Source: Burkholderia lata | GTDB taxonomy: Bacteria; Pseudomonadota; Gammaproteobacteria; Burkholderiales; Burkholderiaceae | Direction of reading: 5' to 3' | DNA length: 64,000 nt | Assembly (NCBI RefSeq): GCF_000012945.1 | Contig: NC_007510.1 | Span: forward strand, 1,302,001 to 1,366,000 | Shown here: one piece after another, positions 46,768-56,076 of the stretch | Position numbering within the stretch: position 1 is the stretch's first letter | Layout of the letters: each line of letters starts with the position of its first letter | Program-made: the position numbers and the translations under genes | The notes under the pieces: generated by a model | Database searches by the model: none | The model's input: only the letters and a program-made list of their open reading frames with translations | What the model was told of the DNA's origin: nothing

Positions 46768-48078
46768 ATGACCCAGTCCCTTCCTTCCGCCCGCCAGCCG
46801 GCGCGCGCCGCGACGGCCGCGTTCATCGGCACGATGATCGAGTGGTACGACTTCTACATCTACGCAACCGCCGCCGCGCTCGTGTTCGGCGAGCTCTATT
46901 TCCCGTCGCATGACCGCTTCGTCAGCACGATGGCGTCGTTCGCGACGTTCGCGGTCGGCTTCTTCGCGCGGCCGCTCGGCGGCGTGATCTTCGGCCATCT
47001 TGGGGACCGCATCGGCCGCAAGAAGGCGTTGATGACCACGCTGATGATGATGGGCGTCGCAACCGTCTGCGTCGGGCTGCTGCCCGATTATTCGAAGGTC
47101 GGCATGCTCGCGCCGGTGCTGCTCGTCGCGCTGCGCGTGGTGCAGGGGATCGCGGTCGGCGGCGAATGGGGCGGCGCGGTGCTGATGGCGGGCGAGCATG
47201 CGCCGCAGGGGCGCCGCACGTTCTTCGCGTCGTTCGCGCAGCTCGGCAGCCCGGCCGGGCTGATCCTGTCGCTGATCGCGTTTCGCGCGGTCACGTCGAT
47301 GGACAAGGCCGATTTCCTCGCATGGGGCTGGCGCCTGCCGTTTCTCGCGAGTTCGGTGCTGCTCGTGGTCGGCATCCTGATCCGGCTCGGCGTGAACGAG
47401 TCGCCGGAATTCGCGCGCGTGAAGGAAACCAACCGCACGGTGAAGCTGCCGGTCGCGGAAGTGTTCCGCTCCGCGTCGGGGCTCGTGGCGCTCTGCATCG
47501 GCGCGAACACGATCGGCATCGCGGGCGTCTATTTCACGAACACGTTCATGATCGCGTACACGACGCAGTACGTCGGCGTGTCGCGCTCGCTGATCCTCGA
47601 CAGCCTGTTCGCGGTCGCGATCATCCAGTTCATCGCGCAGCCGATCGCCGCGTGGATCGCCGAGCGCATCGGCGGCGCGCGTTTCCTGAAGCTCGCGGCG
47701 TTGCTCGCGATGCTGTCGCCGTACCCGATGTTCATGCTCGTGCAGGGCGGCACGTCCGCCTCGCTGATCGCAGGCATCGCGCTCGCGGTGGTCTGCATGG
47801 CCGGCTTCTATTCGGTGATCGCGGGTTTCGTCAGCGACGTGTTCCCCGCGCACGTGCGCTATTCGGCGATCTCGCTCGCTTACCAGATCTGCGGCGCGAT
47901 CGCGGGCGGGCTGACGCCGCTCGTCGGCACGTGGCTCGCCCACCGCTTCGCGGGCCAGTGGTGGCCGCTCGCGGTGTTCTACACGTGTCTGGCCGGCATC
48001 TCGCTGCTTTGCATCGTCGCGCTCGACGCACGGCGCGCGGCACGGCCGGCTGCTGCCGAAGCGCTCGGCTCGCAGTGA
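46768..48078 (+). CDS. MHS-type MFS carrier
   Basis: The 436-residue carrier of the metabolite:H+ symporter group has IGTMIEWYDFYIY at the start, GHLGDRIGRKKAL between helices 2 and 3, and about twelve helices. Relatives carry dicarboxylates, shikimate or betaines. ATG at 46768 has CAGGAG upstream. It heads an operon with two hydrolase genes (gaps of 31 and 49 bases) and would import their substrate. Confidence 0.9.
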   Translation: MTQSLPSARQPARAATAAFIGTMIEWYDFYIYATAAALVFGELYFPSHDRFVSTMASFATFAVGFFARPLGGVIFGHLGDRIGRKKALMTTLMMMGVATVCVGLLPDYSKVGMLAPVLLVALRVVQGIAVGGEWGGAVLMAGEHAPQGRRTFFASFAQLGSPAGLILSLIAFRAVTSMDKADFLAWGWRLPFLASSVLLVVGILIRLGVNESPEFARVKETNRTVKLPVAEVFRSASGLVALCIGANTIGIAGVYFTNTFMIAYTTQYVGVSRSLILDSLFAVAIIQFIAQPIAAWIAERIGGARFLKLAALLAMLSPYPMFMLVQGGTSASLIAGIALAVVCMAGFYSVIAGFVSDVFPAHVRYSAISLAYQICGAIAGGLTPLVGTWLAHRFAGQWWPLAVFYTCLAGISLLCIVALDARRAARPAAAEALGSQ

Positions 48079-48109
48079 CCCTCAACGAACGAATTCATCC
48101 GGAGTGCAC

Positions 48110-49393
48110 ATGAAAGACCTGCTTGAAATCGACGGTGCCCGTTTGTGGCAGAGCCTGGCTGACATGGCGCGGGTCGGTGCGACACCGCGCGGCGGCGTGC
48201 GGCGCCTCGCGCTCACCGACGACGACCGTCGCGGGCGCGACCTGTTCGCGCAGTGGTGCCGCGACGCGGGGATGACGGTGAGCGTCGACGCAGTCGGCAA
48301 CCTGTTTGCGCGGCGCGACGGCACCGATGCGCAGGCCGCGCCGGTGCTGATCGGCAGCCATCTCGACACGCAGCCCGAAGGCGGCCGCTTCGACGGCGTC
48401 TATGGCGTGCTCGCCGCGCTCGAACTCGTGCGCACGCTGAACGACGCCGGCATCGCGACCGGCAAGCCGCTGGAAATCGTGTCGTGGACCAACGAGGAGG
48501 GCGCGCGTTTCGCGCCGGCGATGCTCGGCTCGGCCGTGTTCACGGGCGCGTTGCCGCTCGACGATGCGCTCGCGAAGCAGGACGCCGACGGCGTCACGCT
48601 CGGCGCGGCACTGGACGCATGCGGCTATCGCGGCACGCGCACGATGGGCGGCGCGGTCGATGCGTACTTCGAAGCGCATATCGAACAGGGGCCCGTGCTC
48701 GAGGCGAACGGCACGACGATCGGTATCGTCACCGGCGGGCAGGCGATCCGCTGGCTCGACGTGACGGTGACGGGCGTGGCCGCGCATGCGGGCACGACGC
48801 CGATGCCGTATCGCAAGGATGCGTATTTCGCGAGTGCGCAGATGGCGATCGAACTCGAACGGATCGTCGCCGGTCATGCGCCGCGCGGGCTCGCGACGAT
48901 CGGGCAGGTCGGCATCCGCAATGCGTCGCGCAACACCATTGCCGGCGAGACGACGTTCACGGTCGACCTTCGCCATCACGACGATGCGCAAGTCGATGCG
49001 ATGGAGCGCGACTTGCGCGATGCGTGCACACGTGTCGCCGCCGCGCGTGGCGTGCAGGTCACGATCGACACCTGCTGGCGCAGCCCGGCGACGCCGTTCG
49101 ATCGCGACTGCGTCCAGCGGGTCGCGCAGGCGGCCGCCGCGTTCGGCTATACGAACGAGCGGATCGTCAGCGGCGCCGGGCACGACGCGATCCTGCTCGC
49201 GCGTTGCGTCCCGACCGCGATGGTGTTCATCCCGTGTGTCGACGGCCTGTCGCACAACGAAGCCGAGGATGCGTTGCCTGCCGACGTGACGCGCGGCACG
49301 AACGTGCTGCTTCATGCGGTGCTCGCGCGCGCCGGCGTTGAAGCGGGTATTGCAGCGGGCGTTGCCGCGGCGGCCACCACGCAGGATGCGTGA
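48110..49393 (+). CDS. N-carbamoyl-L-amino-acid/allantoate amidohydrolase family enzyme
   Basis: The 427-residue binuclear metal hydrolase has ligand segments GSHLDTQPEGGRFDG, SWTNEEGARF, EAHIEQGP and DGLSHNEAED, all intact. Relatives are N-carbamoyl-L-amino-acid hydrolase, allantoate amidohydrolase and ureidoglycolate-type enzymes. ATG at 48110 has GGAG upstream. It may cleave a carbamoyl or acyl compound imported by the preceding carrier. The exact substrate is not evident. Confidence 0.88.
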   Translation: MKDLLEIDGARLWQSLADMARVGATPRGGVRRLALTDDDRRGRDLFAQWCRDAGMTVSVDAVGNLFARRDGTDAQAAPVLIGSHLDTQPEGGRFDGVYGVLAALELVRTLNDAGIATGKPLEIVSWTNEEGARFAPAMLGSAVFTGALPLDDALAKQDADGVTLGAALDACGYRGTRTMGGAVDAYFEAHIEQGPVLEANGTTIGIVTGGQAIRWLDVTVTGVAAHAGTTPMPYRKDAYFASAQMAIELERIVAGHAPRGLATIGQVGIRNASRNTIAGETTFTVDLRHHDDAQVDAMERDLRDACTRVAAARGVQVTIDTCWRSPATPFDRDCVQRVAQAAAAFGYTNERIVSGAGHDAILLARCVPTAMVFIPCVDGLSHNEAEDALPADVTRGTNVLLHAVLARAGVEAGIAAGVAAAATTQDA

Positions 49394-49442
49394 CGCGGAA
49401 AACCGATCAATCGGCATAACGAAAAACCGACGAGGGCGAACG

Positions 49443-50465
49443 ATGAAAACCTATTTCCATCCCGAGCAGTTGCTGCACCATCCGCGCAGCTACCTGTCGC
49501 GTGGCCAGATGCGTGAGCCGCAGGAAGTGCCCGAGCGCGCGGCGCGACTCGTCGCGGCCGTCCGGTCGCTCGACTTCGACGTGCGCGAGCCGGCCGACCG
49601 CGGCACCGCGCCGATCGCGGCCGTGCACGACATGAACTACCTGCGCTTCCTGGAAGAAGCGCACCGCGACTGGAAGCAGATGCCCGACGACTGGGGCGAC
49701 GAAGTAATGTCGAACGTGTTCGTGCGCGACCCGAACCCGCTGCGCGGCGTGCTTGCGAAAGCCGCGCGCTACCTTGCCGACGGCAGTTGCCCGGTCGATG
49801 CGAACACGTGGCGTGCCGCGTACTGGTCCGCGCAGGGCGCGCTGGCGGCCGCGGCCGACGTCAACGACGGCGCACGCGAGGCGTACGCGCTGTGCCGGCC
49901 GCCCGGCCATCACGCACGCCGTGACGCGGCCGGCGGCTTCTGCTACCTGAACAATGCGGCGATCGCCGCGCAGTCGCTGCTCGGCCGCCACCGCCGGGTC
50001 GCGATCCTCGACACCGACATGCATCACGGGCAGGGCGTGCAGGAGATCTTCTACGGCCGCGACGACGTGCTGTACGTGTCGATCCACGGCGATCCGACCA
50101 ACTTCTACCCGGTCGTCGCGGGCTACGAGGAAGAGACGGGCACCGGGGCCGGCGACGGGTTCAACCTCAACCTGCCGATGCCGCACGGCGCGCCGGAGTC
50201 GGCGTTCTTCGAGCGGCTCGACGGTGCACTGCGCGCGCTCGCGCGGTTCCAGCCCGACGCACTCGTGCTCGCGCTCGGCTTCGATATCTACAAGGACGAT
50301 CCGCAATCGCAGGTGGCCGTCACGACCGACGGCTTCGGGCGGCTCGGCGGCGCGATCGGCGCACTCGGGTTGCCGACGGTGATCGTGCAAGAAGGCGGCT
50401 ATCACCTCGACAGCCTCGACGCGAACGCGCGTGCGTTTTTCGGCGGATTCGCCGCCGCGCGCTGA
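49443..50465 (+). CDS. Acetylpolyamine amidohydrolase (histone deacetylase family)
   Basis: The 340-residue enzyme has the HDAC-family features: RPPGHHARRD with the histidine pair, GGFCYLNN, and the zinc ligands in DTDMHHGQG and LGFDIYKDD. Bacterial members of this type deacetylate acetylpolyamines. It is third in the MHS carrier operon. An agmatinase and an acetyltransferase gene at 35072-36497 make a polyamine theme likely in this part of the genome. Confidence 0.88.
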   Translation: MKTYFHPEQLLHHPRSYLSRGQMREPQEVPERAARLVAAVRSLDFDVREPADRGTAPIAAVHDMNYLRFLEEAHRDWKQMPDDWGDEVMSNVFVRDPNPLRGVLAKAARYLADGSCPVDANTWRAAYWSAQGALAAAADVNDGAREAYALCRPPGHHARRDAAGGFCYLNNAAIAAQSLLGRHRRVAILDTDMHHGQGVQEIFYGRDDVLYVSIHGDPTNFYPVVAGYEEETGTGAGDGFNLNLPMPHGAPESAFFERLDGALRALARFQPDALVLALGFDIYKDDPQSQVAVTTDGFGRLGGAIGALGLPTVIVQEGGYHLDSLDANARAFFGGFAAAR

Positions 50466-50569
50466 CCGGCGCGGCGGGGCCCGATCGCATGCGTGCGGAC
50501 TCAAGATTTCCGCGCGCATGCCGATAATTCGCGCATATGCTGGATGGATGCACGAAGGAGGGCCGAACG

Positions 50570-50857
50570 ATGACAGCCGGCCAAATCAGACGCAGTGCGA
50601 TTGCGCTCGCGGCGCTGGGCGTGGTGTCGTTCGCCAGCGCGGCCGATCCGTCGATTCCGCTGCGCGTCAGTCTCACCATTCCCGAAACCTGCACGATCGG
50701 CCCCGGCGTGCCGCCGGCCGTCGATGCCGAAATGCCGAGCGTCAATTGCGCGCACGGTACGCCGTTCGTGCTCAGTCACGCACCGCTGCCCGATGTACGG
50801 TCGGCGCCGCGCAGCATCGGCGCGGGTGTGCTGCCCACCTGGACCGTCACGTTCTGA
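50570..50857 (+). CDS. Small secreted protein resembling part of a spore-coat-U/Csu pilin domain
   Basis: The 95-residue protein has a signal peptide ending SFASAADP. IPLRVSLTIPETCTIGPG, then VNCAHGTPFVLSH, and the closing TWTVTF resemble the start, the second cysteine strand and the last strand of SCPU domains, with the middle missing. It has AAGGAGGG before ATG 50570. It converges on the end of the pilus operon. It could be a pilus accessory subunit or the remains of one. Confidence 0.65.
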   Translation: MTAGQIRRSAIALAALGVVSFASAADPSIPLRVSLTIPETCTIGPGVPPAVDAEMPSVNCAHGTPFVLSHAPLPDVRSAPRSIGAGVLPTWTVTF

Positions 50858-50912
50858 ACGGCGCGCGCGGCGCGCGCGGCGTGCGCGCCTGCTGATGCTG
50901 CGGATCGGAACG

Positions 50913-51875
50913 CTAGAAACTGATCGTCGCGGTGATCGTGTCGCTGTAGTTGCCGGGCGCGGGCGTCGTTTGCGCCGGCACCGCGCCATACACGGTCACG
51001 ACCTGCGACGTACCCGTACCGACACCCGTGACCGTCGAACTGCCGCCCGTGCCGTCGCCCCACGCGATCGAGCGCGCGGCATCCGTGTAAAGCCCGTAGC
51101 CGATCGTGCCGCCTCCGCCGCTGCGCTGCATGTGGCGCGCGGTCACGCTGCCGCTGCTACCGCCGTTCAGCGCGATCTTCCACGCGTCGCCGTTGGTGCA
51201 CTGCGCGGTGATCGAACCGGTCGCCGCGAGTGCGCCCGACAGCACGCTCGCCGTGCCGAAGCTGACGTTGGTCGCGCTGATGTTGCAGTTGTTGATGACG
51301 TTGGCGGTCGCGCTGAACGGGAAGGTGCCGTTCGACGCCGTCAGCGACGCGCAGCTTGGCGCACCGAGCAGGTAGAACCCCGCGTTGATCGATGTCGTGT
51401 TGCCCCCGAACGTCTGCGAGTAGGTGGTCGTGCTGTTGCCGGTCGTCGGCACGGTCGGCTGGTTCGACGTGATCTGTCCGTAGATCGTGACCGTGGCGCT
51501 TGCGCTCGTGCCGAGCGCGGGTTTGACGAGCGTCACCGATGCCGGCGTCGTGCCGGAGTAAATCGAGCCCCACGCGACCGAGTGTCCGCCATCGAGAAAG
51601 AGGTCGTACTGCATCGCGTTGGTGCCGTTGACGAGGCTGCGCGGGCTCGTGCCGCCGAGACTCAGGCATACGAGCACGTTCGGCGTCAGCGTGATGGCCG
51701 ACCACGTGCAGGTGATGCTGACGGTGCCGGTCGCGGCGACCGACGCGCGCGAGATCGGGCTGACCGAGCCGAAGCTCACCGTCGACGCGGTGGCCGTGCA
51801 CGACTCGGCCCGCGCATCGTGCGGCACGCCGCACCACATGGCGAAGGCGACAACGAGGAGCAGGGCGAACCTCAT
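50913..51875 (-). CDS. Csu-type pilus tip subunit with two SCPU domains
   Basis: The 320-residue protein has a signal peptide ending ARAE and two SCPU domains at about 25-165 and 175-320, each with paired cysteines; the end TITATISF is a donor-strand-type last strand. Its ATG overlaps the usher stop (ATGA). Two-domain subunits at the end of csu operons are tip adhesins (CsuE-like). Confidence 0.87.
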   Translation of the reverse strand: MRFALLLVVAFAMWCGVPHDARAESCTATASTVSFGSVSPISRASVAATGTVSITCTWSAITLTPNVLVCLSLGGTSPRSLVNGTNAMQYDLFLDGGHSVAWGSIYSGTTPASVTLVKPALGTSASATVTIYGQITSNQPTVPTTGNSTTTYSQTFGGNTTSINAGFYLLGAPSCASLTASNGTFPFSATANVINNCNISATNVSFGTASVLSGALAATGSITAQCTNGDAWKIALNGGSSGSVTARHMQRSGGGGTIGYGLYTDAARSIAWGDGTGGSSTVTGVGTGTSQVVTVYGAVPAQTTPAPGNYSDTITATISF

Positions 51876-54256
51876 GGCGCAGCCCGGCAGGTGAGCGGGC
51901 CGATGGTCGGCAGCGTGCCGTTGCCGGGCGCCGTGAACGCGAATTCCGCTGCGCAGCGCTGCGTGCCGTAATCGATCACGAGGTGGTTGTCCTCCTTCAG
52001 TCCGTCGATGAACGTGAGCCCGTCGTACCCGACGATCGTGTTCGCGCCGCTTTCCGCGTGATGCACGTGCGCGCCGGCCGGCAGCGGGCGGCCGTCGGCG
52101 TCGCGCAGGATCACCGACGCCGCGCGATAGCGCGACACGCCGAAATGCGCGACGACGCCCGATTGCGCCTGCGGCACGACCGTCATCGACGTGCGGGCGA
52201 TCCGCGCATCGGCGGGCAGCTTCATCGAGTCGATGGCGATCTGGTTGTTCTGGTATGCGTTCAGGTCGGGCACGAGCAGGTGCCCCGCGCGATCGGTCGT
52301 GCCGATCACGCGGTTCTCGTGCAGCACCGGAATGCCCGCGACGCCGTCGGTCGACACGAGCGCGAAGCCGTCGTCGATGCGGCGCGACACCTGCAGGCTG
52401 CGGTCCATGAAGACGAGCGCGCCGCTGACGTCCAGCGACGCGCCGGTCTGGCGGTCGATGTTCTGCGCGGCCGCGATGACTTCGCCGGCATGGCCGAGAT
52501 AGCGCAGTTGCGCCTGCCGGTATGGCACCGCGCCCGTGCCGCCGGTCTGCACGCCCCAGCCCCAGCCGCCGTCGTAGTCGGGCGGGCGGCTCGCATCGAC
52601 GGTGTAGTTCGACTGGCCGCGCTGCCGGCCGACGGTCGCATTGATCGACGTGTTGCGGCCGAGCCCGATGTTCAGCGACACGAACGCGCCGTTCGCCCCC
52701 TGCTGCGCGAAGTCGCGGTACGCGCTCACGCTTACCGACGCGAGATCGCCGAAGCTCAGCGTGTAGGACACCGTACCGATCCGAGCGCTCGGGCCTTGCG
52801 GCAGCCGGAAGCCGATATAGCTGAGCGACAGCGTCTGGCGGTGCATGAACGGCAGCGCGAGCGTGGCCTGGTCGGTCGCCGACGGGACCGGCGAGCCGTC
52901 GCGCGACGCGAGGTCGCCGTAGCGGCCGAATGCGCGGATCGTCTGCGCGTTGATCGAGAAGCGCGGTTCGATCACCTGGTAGCCGACGCTCACCTGCGTG
53001 CCCGGATAGCGGCCGGCGCTGCCCGCGACCGCGCCGCTCACGACGCCCGCGTAGCCGAGACGCAGCAGCGCGCCGACGCCGGCGTTGACCACGCCGCCGG
53101 TCGCTTCCGCATGCCCCTCGACGGTCAGCGCATCGGTGATGCCGCGCCGCATCGAGCCGCTGACGGCCGGCCGCGCGTCGTAGTCGAACGACTGCACGCC
53201 GTAGTTGCGGCGCAGGAAGCCGGCTTCGAACGAATAGCTCGACAACCCGGCGGACAGCATGCGCGTATCGACGTAGAGCGGCACCGACGTCGCGACGGTG
53301 CGCCCGAGCGCATCGCGCGTGATGACGGTCGCCTGGCCGGCACCGGTGATGCCCGGCACGTCGTGGATGATGAACGGGCCGCTCGGCACGTTGCCGGTGT
53401 ACTGGCGCACGTTGTTGATGTACAGGTCGACCGCCGACGGCACGGCCGCAGAACCGGCGAGCGACGGAATCGGGAACGTCACGAGATCGGGCCGCAGCGC
53501 GAAGTTGCTGCGCCACTGGAAGCCGCCGAGGCGCACCGAGCGCGTCCATGCGAGCGATCCCGAGATCGCGTCGCCGATCTGCGTCGTACTCGGCCGTGCC
53601 GGGTCCGAGCGGCTCCACGACGTATCGAAGCGCGTATAGCGCCGCTGGCCGTTGTAGAAATACGCGGTGCCCGTCGTGTTGAACACGCCGTTCGGGTCGA
53701 AGTAGCGCACGCCGGTGTAGAGCGAGAACTGCCGGTCGCCGATCGTCTGCGCGTACGCCTCGTAGTTGATCGCGACGCCGCGCGACGCGCTGGCCTCTTG
53801 CGTGGCCGGCAACGCGCGGCTGTCGACCGCGTACGGCCGGCGCAGCGTGTCGGGCATCTGCAGGTCGACGCTCTGATGTGCCGCGTCGTAGCGGTAGTGC
53901 AGGCCGGGAATCGTGTCGAGGTCGACGGTCGCCGCGTCGGCGATGCCGAGCCGGTCGGTGGCGAAGCCGATCGTGCGCAGGTCGGCGCCGCTTGCCGACA
54001 GATGGCCGTCGCGTTCGCGGAAGTGTGCGAGCAGCGCGGTGCTTTCGCCGTTGACGCTGACTTCGAGGATCACGTCGTGCGTGCTGTCGGTCATCACAAG
54101 TGCAGCCGGTTCGTCCGCGCGGGCCGAGCCGAGCACGAGCAGGCTGCCGGCCACGATGGCCGCAAGCGCAGCGCGCGGCGAGCGGCGCGGTGTTTTGCGT
54201 CCGTTGGCCGGGAACCTGCCGGCGCGTGGCGAAGGGGGCGAGGCCGGGCGGCGCAC
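51872..54256 (-). CDS. Outer-membrane fimbrial usher (CsuD-like)
   Basis: The 794-residue usher starts with GTG at 54256 and a long basic n-region before the signal peptide (VLGSARADE). It carries the PapC N-terminal domain, the beta-barrel (VRYFDPNGVFNTTGTAYFY onwards) and C-terminal domains. Relatives in archaic chaperone-usher systems are 750-850 residues, so the length is normal. It translocates and orders the pilus subunits. It lies seven bases after the chaperone gene. Confidence 0.92.
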   Translation of the reverse strand: MRRPASPPSPRAGRFPANGRKTPRRSPRAALAAIVAGSLLVLGSARADEPAALVMTDSTHDVILEVSVNGESTALLAHFRERDGHLSASGADLRTIGFATDRLGIADAATVDLDTIPGLHYRYDAAHQSVDLQMPDTLRRPYAVDSRALPATQEASASRGVAINYEAYAQTIGDRQFSLYTGVRYFDPNGVFNTTGTAYFYNGQRRYTRFDTSWSRSDPARPSTTQIGDAISGSLAWTRSVRLGGFQWRSNFALRPDLVTFPIPSLAGSAAVPSAVDLYINNVRQYTGNVPSGPFIIHDVPGITGAGQATVITRDALGRTVATSVPLYVDTRMLSAGLSSYSFEAGFLRRNYGVQSFDYDARPAVSGSMRRGITDALTVEGHAEATGGVVNAGVGALLRLGYAGVVSGAVAGSAGRYPGTQVSVGYQVIEPRFSINAQTIRAFGRYGDLASRDGSPVPSATDQATLALPFMHRQTLSLSYIGFRLPQGPSARIGTVSYTLSFGDLASVSVSAYRDFAQQGANGAFVSLNIGLGRNTSINATVGRQRGQSNYTVDASRPPDYDGGWGWGVQTGGTGAVPYRQAQLRYLGHAGEVIAAAQNIDRQTGASLDVSGALVFMDRSLQVSRRIDDGFALVSTDGVAGIPVLHENRVIGTTDRAGHLLVPDLNAYQNNQIAIDSMKLPADARIARTSMTVVPQAQSGVVAHFGVSRYRAASVILRDADGRPLPAGAHVHHAESGANTIVGYDGLTFIDGLKEDNHLVIDYGTQRCAAEFAFTAPGNGTLPTIGPLTCRAAP

Positions 54257-54263
54257 CGGCGGT

Positions 54264-54983
54264 CTAGCCCGGCGGCTCCACCGCGACGACCGCGCTGGCC
54301 GGCTGCGAATTGACGGCTGCCCGCACCGTGACCTTGCCGCCGAGCGTGACGCCGGCCGGCAGCGGCACGCTCCACTGGCCCGTGCGGCCCGCGAGCGCGT
54401 AGCCGAGCAGCCCGTGCGTGAGCGGGTACGCGTGGCCGTCGCCGGTCACGAGCTCGACCGAGGCCAGCTGCGCGCGCCGCGCGCCGCCGTTGCGCACCCG
54501 CAGCACCCAGCCGCCGTTGCTGTGCAGCAGCGCCCAGTCGAGTTGCGGCGCGCCGTTGGTCGCGGGCTCGACGAACACCGGAATCGAATAGCGTAGCCGG
54601 ATCGACACGCCGTTGGTCGGCGCTTCGCCGGGCTGCGGCAGCTCGTCGATCAGCAGCCGGTAGCTCTGCTCGATGCCGGCGGGCGCGCGCGACGCACGCA
54701 CGACGCGGATCAGTTGCTCGGACTGCGTGCCGACTTCGATCAGCGGCGGGCTCGCGACCAGATCCTGGGTGGGCGTCAGCGTGTCCTGGCCGTCGGCCTG
54801 GTCCCAGCGGAACACGCGCACCTGCCCGTACACGGGGCGCTCGCCCGGATTGTGCAGCGTGATGCCGGCGGCCGTGTCGTCGGAGCCGAATTCGATCGTG
54901 ACGGGGGAGATCTGCAGCGACGCGGCGTGCGCGGTGCCGGCCGCGCACAGCAGCGCGGCGAGCATTCGACGTAATGCGGTCAT
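54264..54983 (-). CDS. Periplasmic pilus chaperone (CsuC-like)
   Basis: The 239-residue protein has a signal peptide ending GTAHAA, then SLQISPVTIEF of the PapD-like fold. LIRVVRASRAPAGIEQSYRLL is the region that binds subunits, and a second immunoglobulin-like domain starts at about 130. It holds subunits before their delivery to the usher. It is 15 bases after the pilin gene. Confidence 0.92.
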   Translation of the reverse strand: MTALRRMLAALLCAAGTAHAASLQISPVTIEFGSDDTAAGITLHNPGERPVYGQVRVFRWDQADGQDTLTPTQDLVASPPLIEVGTQSEQLIRVVRASRAPAGIEQSYRLLIDELPQPGEAPTNGVSIRLRYSIPVFVEPATNGAPQLDWALLHSNGGWVLRVRNGGARRAQLASVELVTGDGHAYPLTHGLLGYALAGRTGQWSVPLPAGVTLGGKVTVRAAVNSQPASAVVAVEPPG

Positions 54984-54998
54984 GCGTTGCGGTGCCGG

Positions 54999-55523
54999 TC
55001 AGAAGTAGACGGTTGCGGTGACGGTCGTCTGATACGTGTCCGGTTTCGGCGTTGCCTGCGCGGGCACCTGGCCGTAGACGGTCAACGCCTGCGCGGCGCC
55101 CGAGCCGGTGCCGGCCACGGTGTTCGTGCCTTGCGTGTTGCCCCAGATCGTCGTGCGCCCGGCGTCCTGGTAGAGCTGGAAGCCGACGGTCGTCGTCGTG
55201 TTGCCGGTCGACGTGCCGGCCATCAGGCGGCTCGCGACGCTCGAACCCGTGACCGAGCCCGCATCGAGGCCGACGTTGTACGGCGTCGTATTGGTACAGG
55301 TGACGCTGACGGTCGTCTGCTGGTTGATTGCAGTGGCCAGCACCCCGTTGGTGCCGAAGGCCAGCGGGTTCGCGGCGATCGTGCAGTTCGGCTGCAGCGT
55401 CAGCGTGACGTTGAAGGTGGCGGTTGCAGTGCCGTTCGAATAAGTGGCGGCGTCGGCGGCAGGTGTCGACAGGCCGATTAACAGCGCGAGCGACATTGTC
55501 GTGGAAGCGATGGCAACTTTCAC
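54999..55523 (-). CDS. Major pilin, spore-coat-U family (CsuA/B-like)
   Basis: The 174-residue protein starts with GTG after GAGGGAT, has a signal peptide ending ADAATYS, and contains one SCPU domain with the pair of cysteines in QPNCTIAA and SVTCTNTTP. It ends with VTATVYF. It is the first gene of the operon and is thus the likely shaft subunit of an archaic (Csu) chaperone-usher pilus. Confidence 0.9.
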   Translation of the reverse strand: MKVAIASTTMSLALLIGLSTPAADAATYSNGTATATFNVTLTLQPNCTIAANPLAFGTNGVLATAINQQTTVSVTCTNTTPYNVGLDAGSVTGSSVASRLMAGTSTGNTTTTVGFQLYQDAGRTTIWGNTQGTNTVAGTGSGAAQALTVYGQVPAQATPKPDTYQTTVTATVYF

Positions 55524-56076
55524 ACTGATCCCTCATCGAGCGGTTTTTCATTGGATTTATGCCGCGCTTCGCATGCCGCGGCATTGCAAATGCTGATACG
55601 AATCGGCGAGTCTTTCAATCGCAATGATCGGGCTGTTTCATTTTGTTACAGTAAAACCGGGAATCGATTGAATAAAGCCGGAAAACATTACGGCTCTCGA
55701 TTTTCTTTGGTGCGAGGCGAGCGAAAGATTTTCCAGTGATGCGGCAATTAATTCGCGAATATTGCAGGGTGCGATTCGATTTTTCCGATTGGTGTGACGG
55801 GTTGAAACGGTCGGTGCGGAATGAATGATTAATGTATCCGGTGAAGTGAAATATGCAGGTGTTGAATCGTTCGGATGGATTGAATCGATTTCAGTTTTCC
55901 ATTAGCGAACCGGATTTGCCGTGACGCATGATGTGCCGATATTCCTGATTTTCTGATTGTGGAATCGGTGAATCGGAATTGCCGATTGAAACGAAGACGG
56001 CCGCTTTGCGCGGCCGTGAACGTGTTTGCCTGAGGGGAGGTGGGCCGTCGCGCATCACCGGCGCGACGTGTCGCGA
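55524..56076. other. AT-rich non-coding stretch before the pilus operon
   Basis: No gene is seen. The interval 55560-55960 is much richer in A and T than its surroundings and presumably holds the pilus promoter and silencer sites. A hairpin, ACGGCCGC (55997-56004) with GCGGCCGT (56010-56017), follows the MFS gene end and may terminate it. Confidence 0.45.

Noticed and set aside
51983..54313. Open frame of about 770 codons opposite the usher gene
   Set aside because: Antisense shadow of a clear usher gene, with low-complexity Arg/Ala composition.
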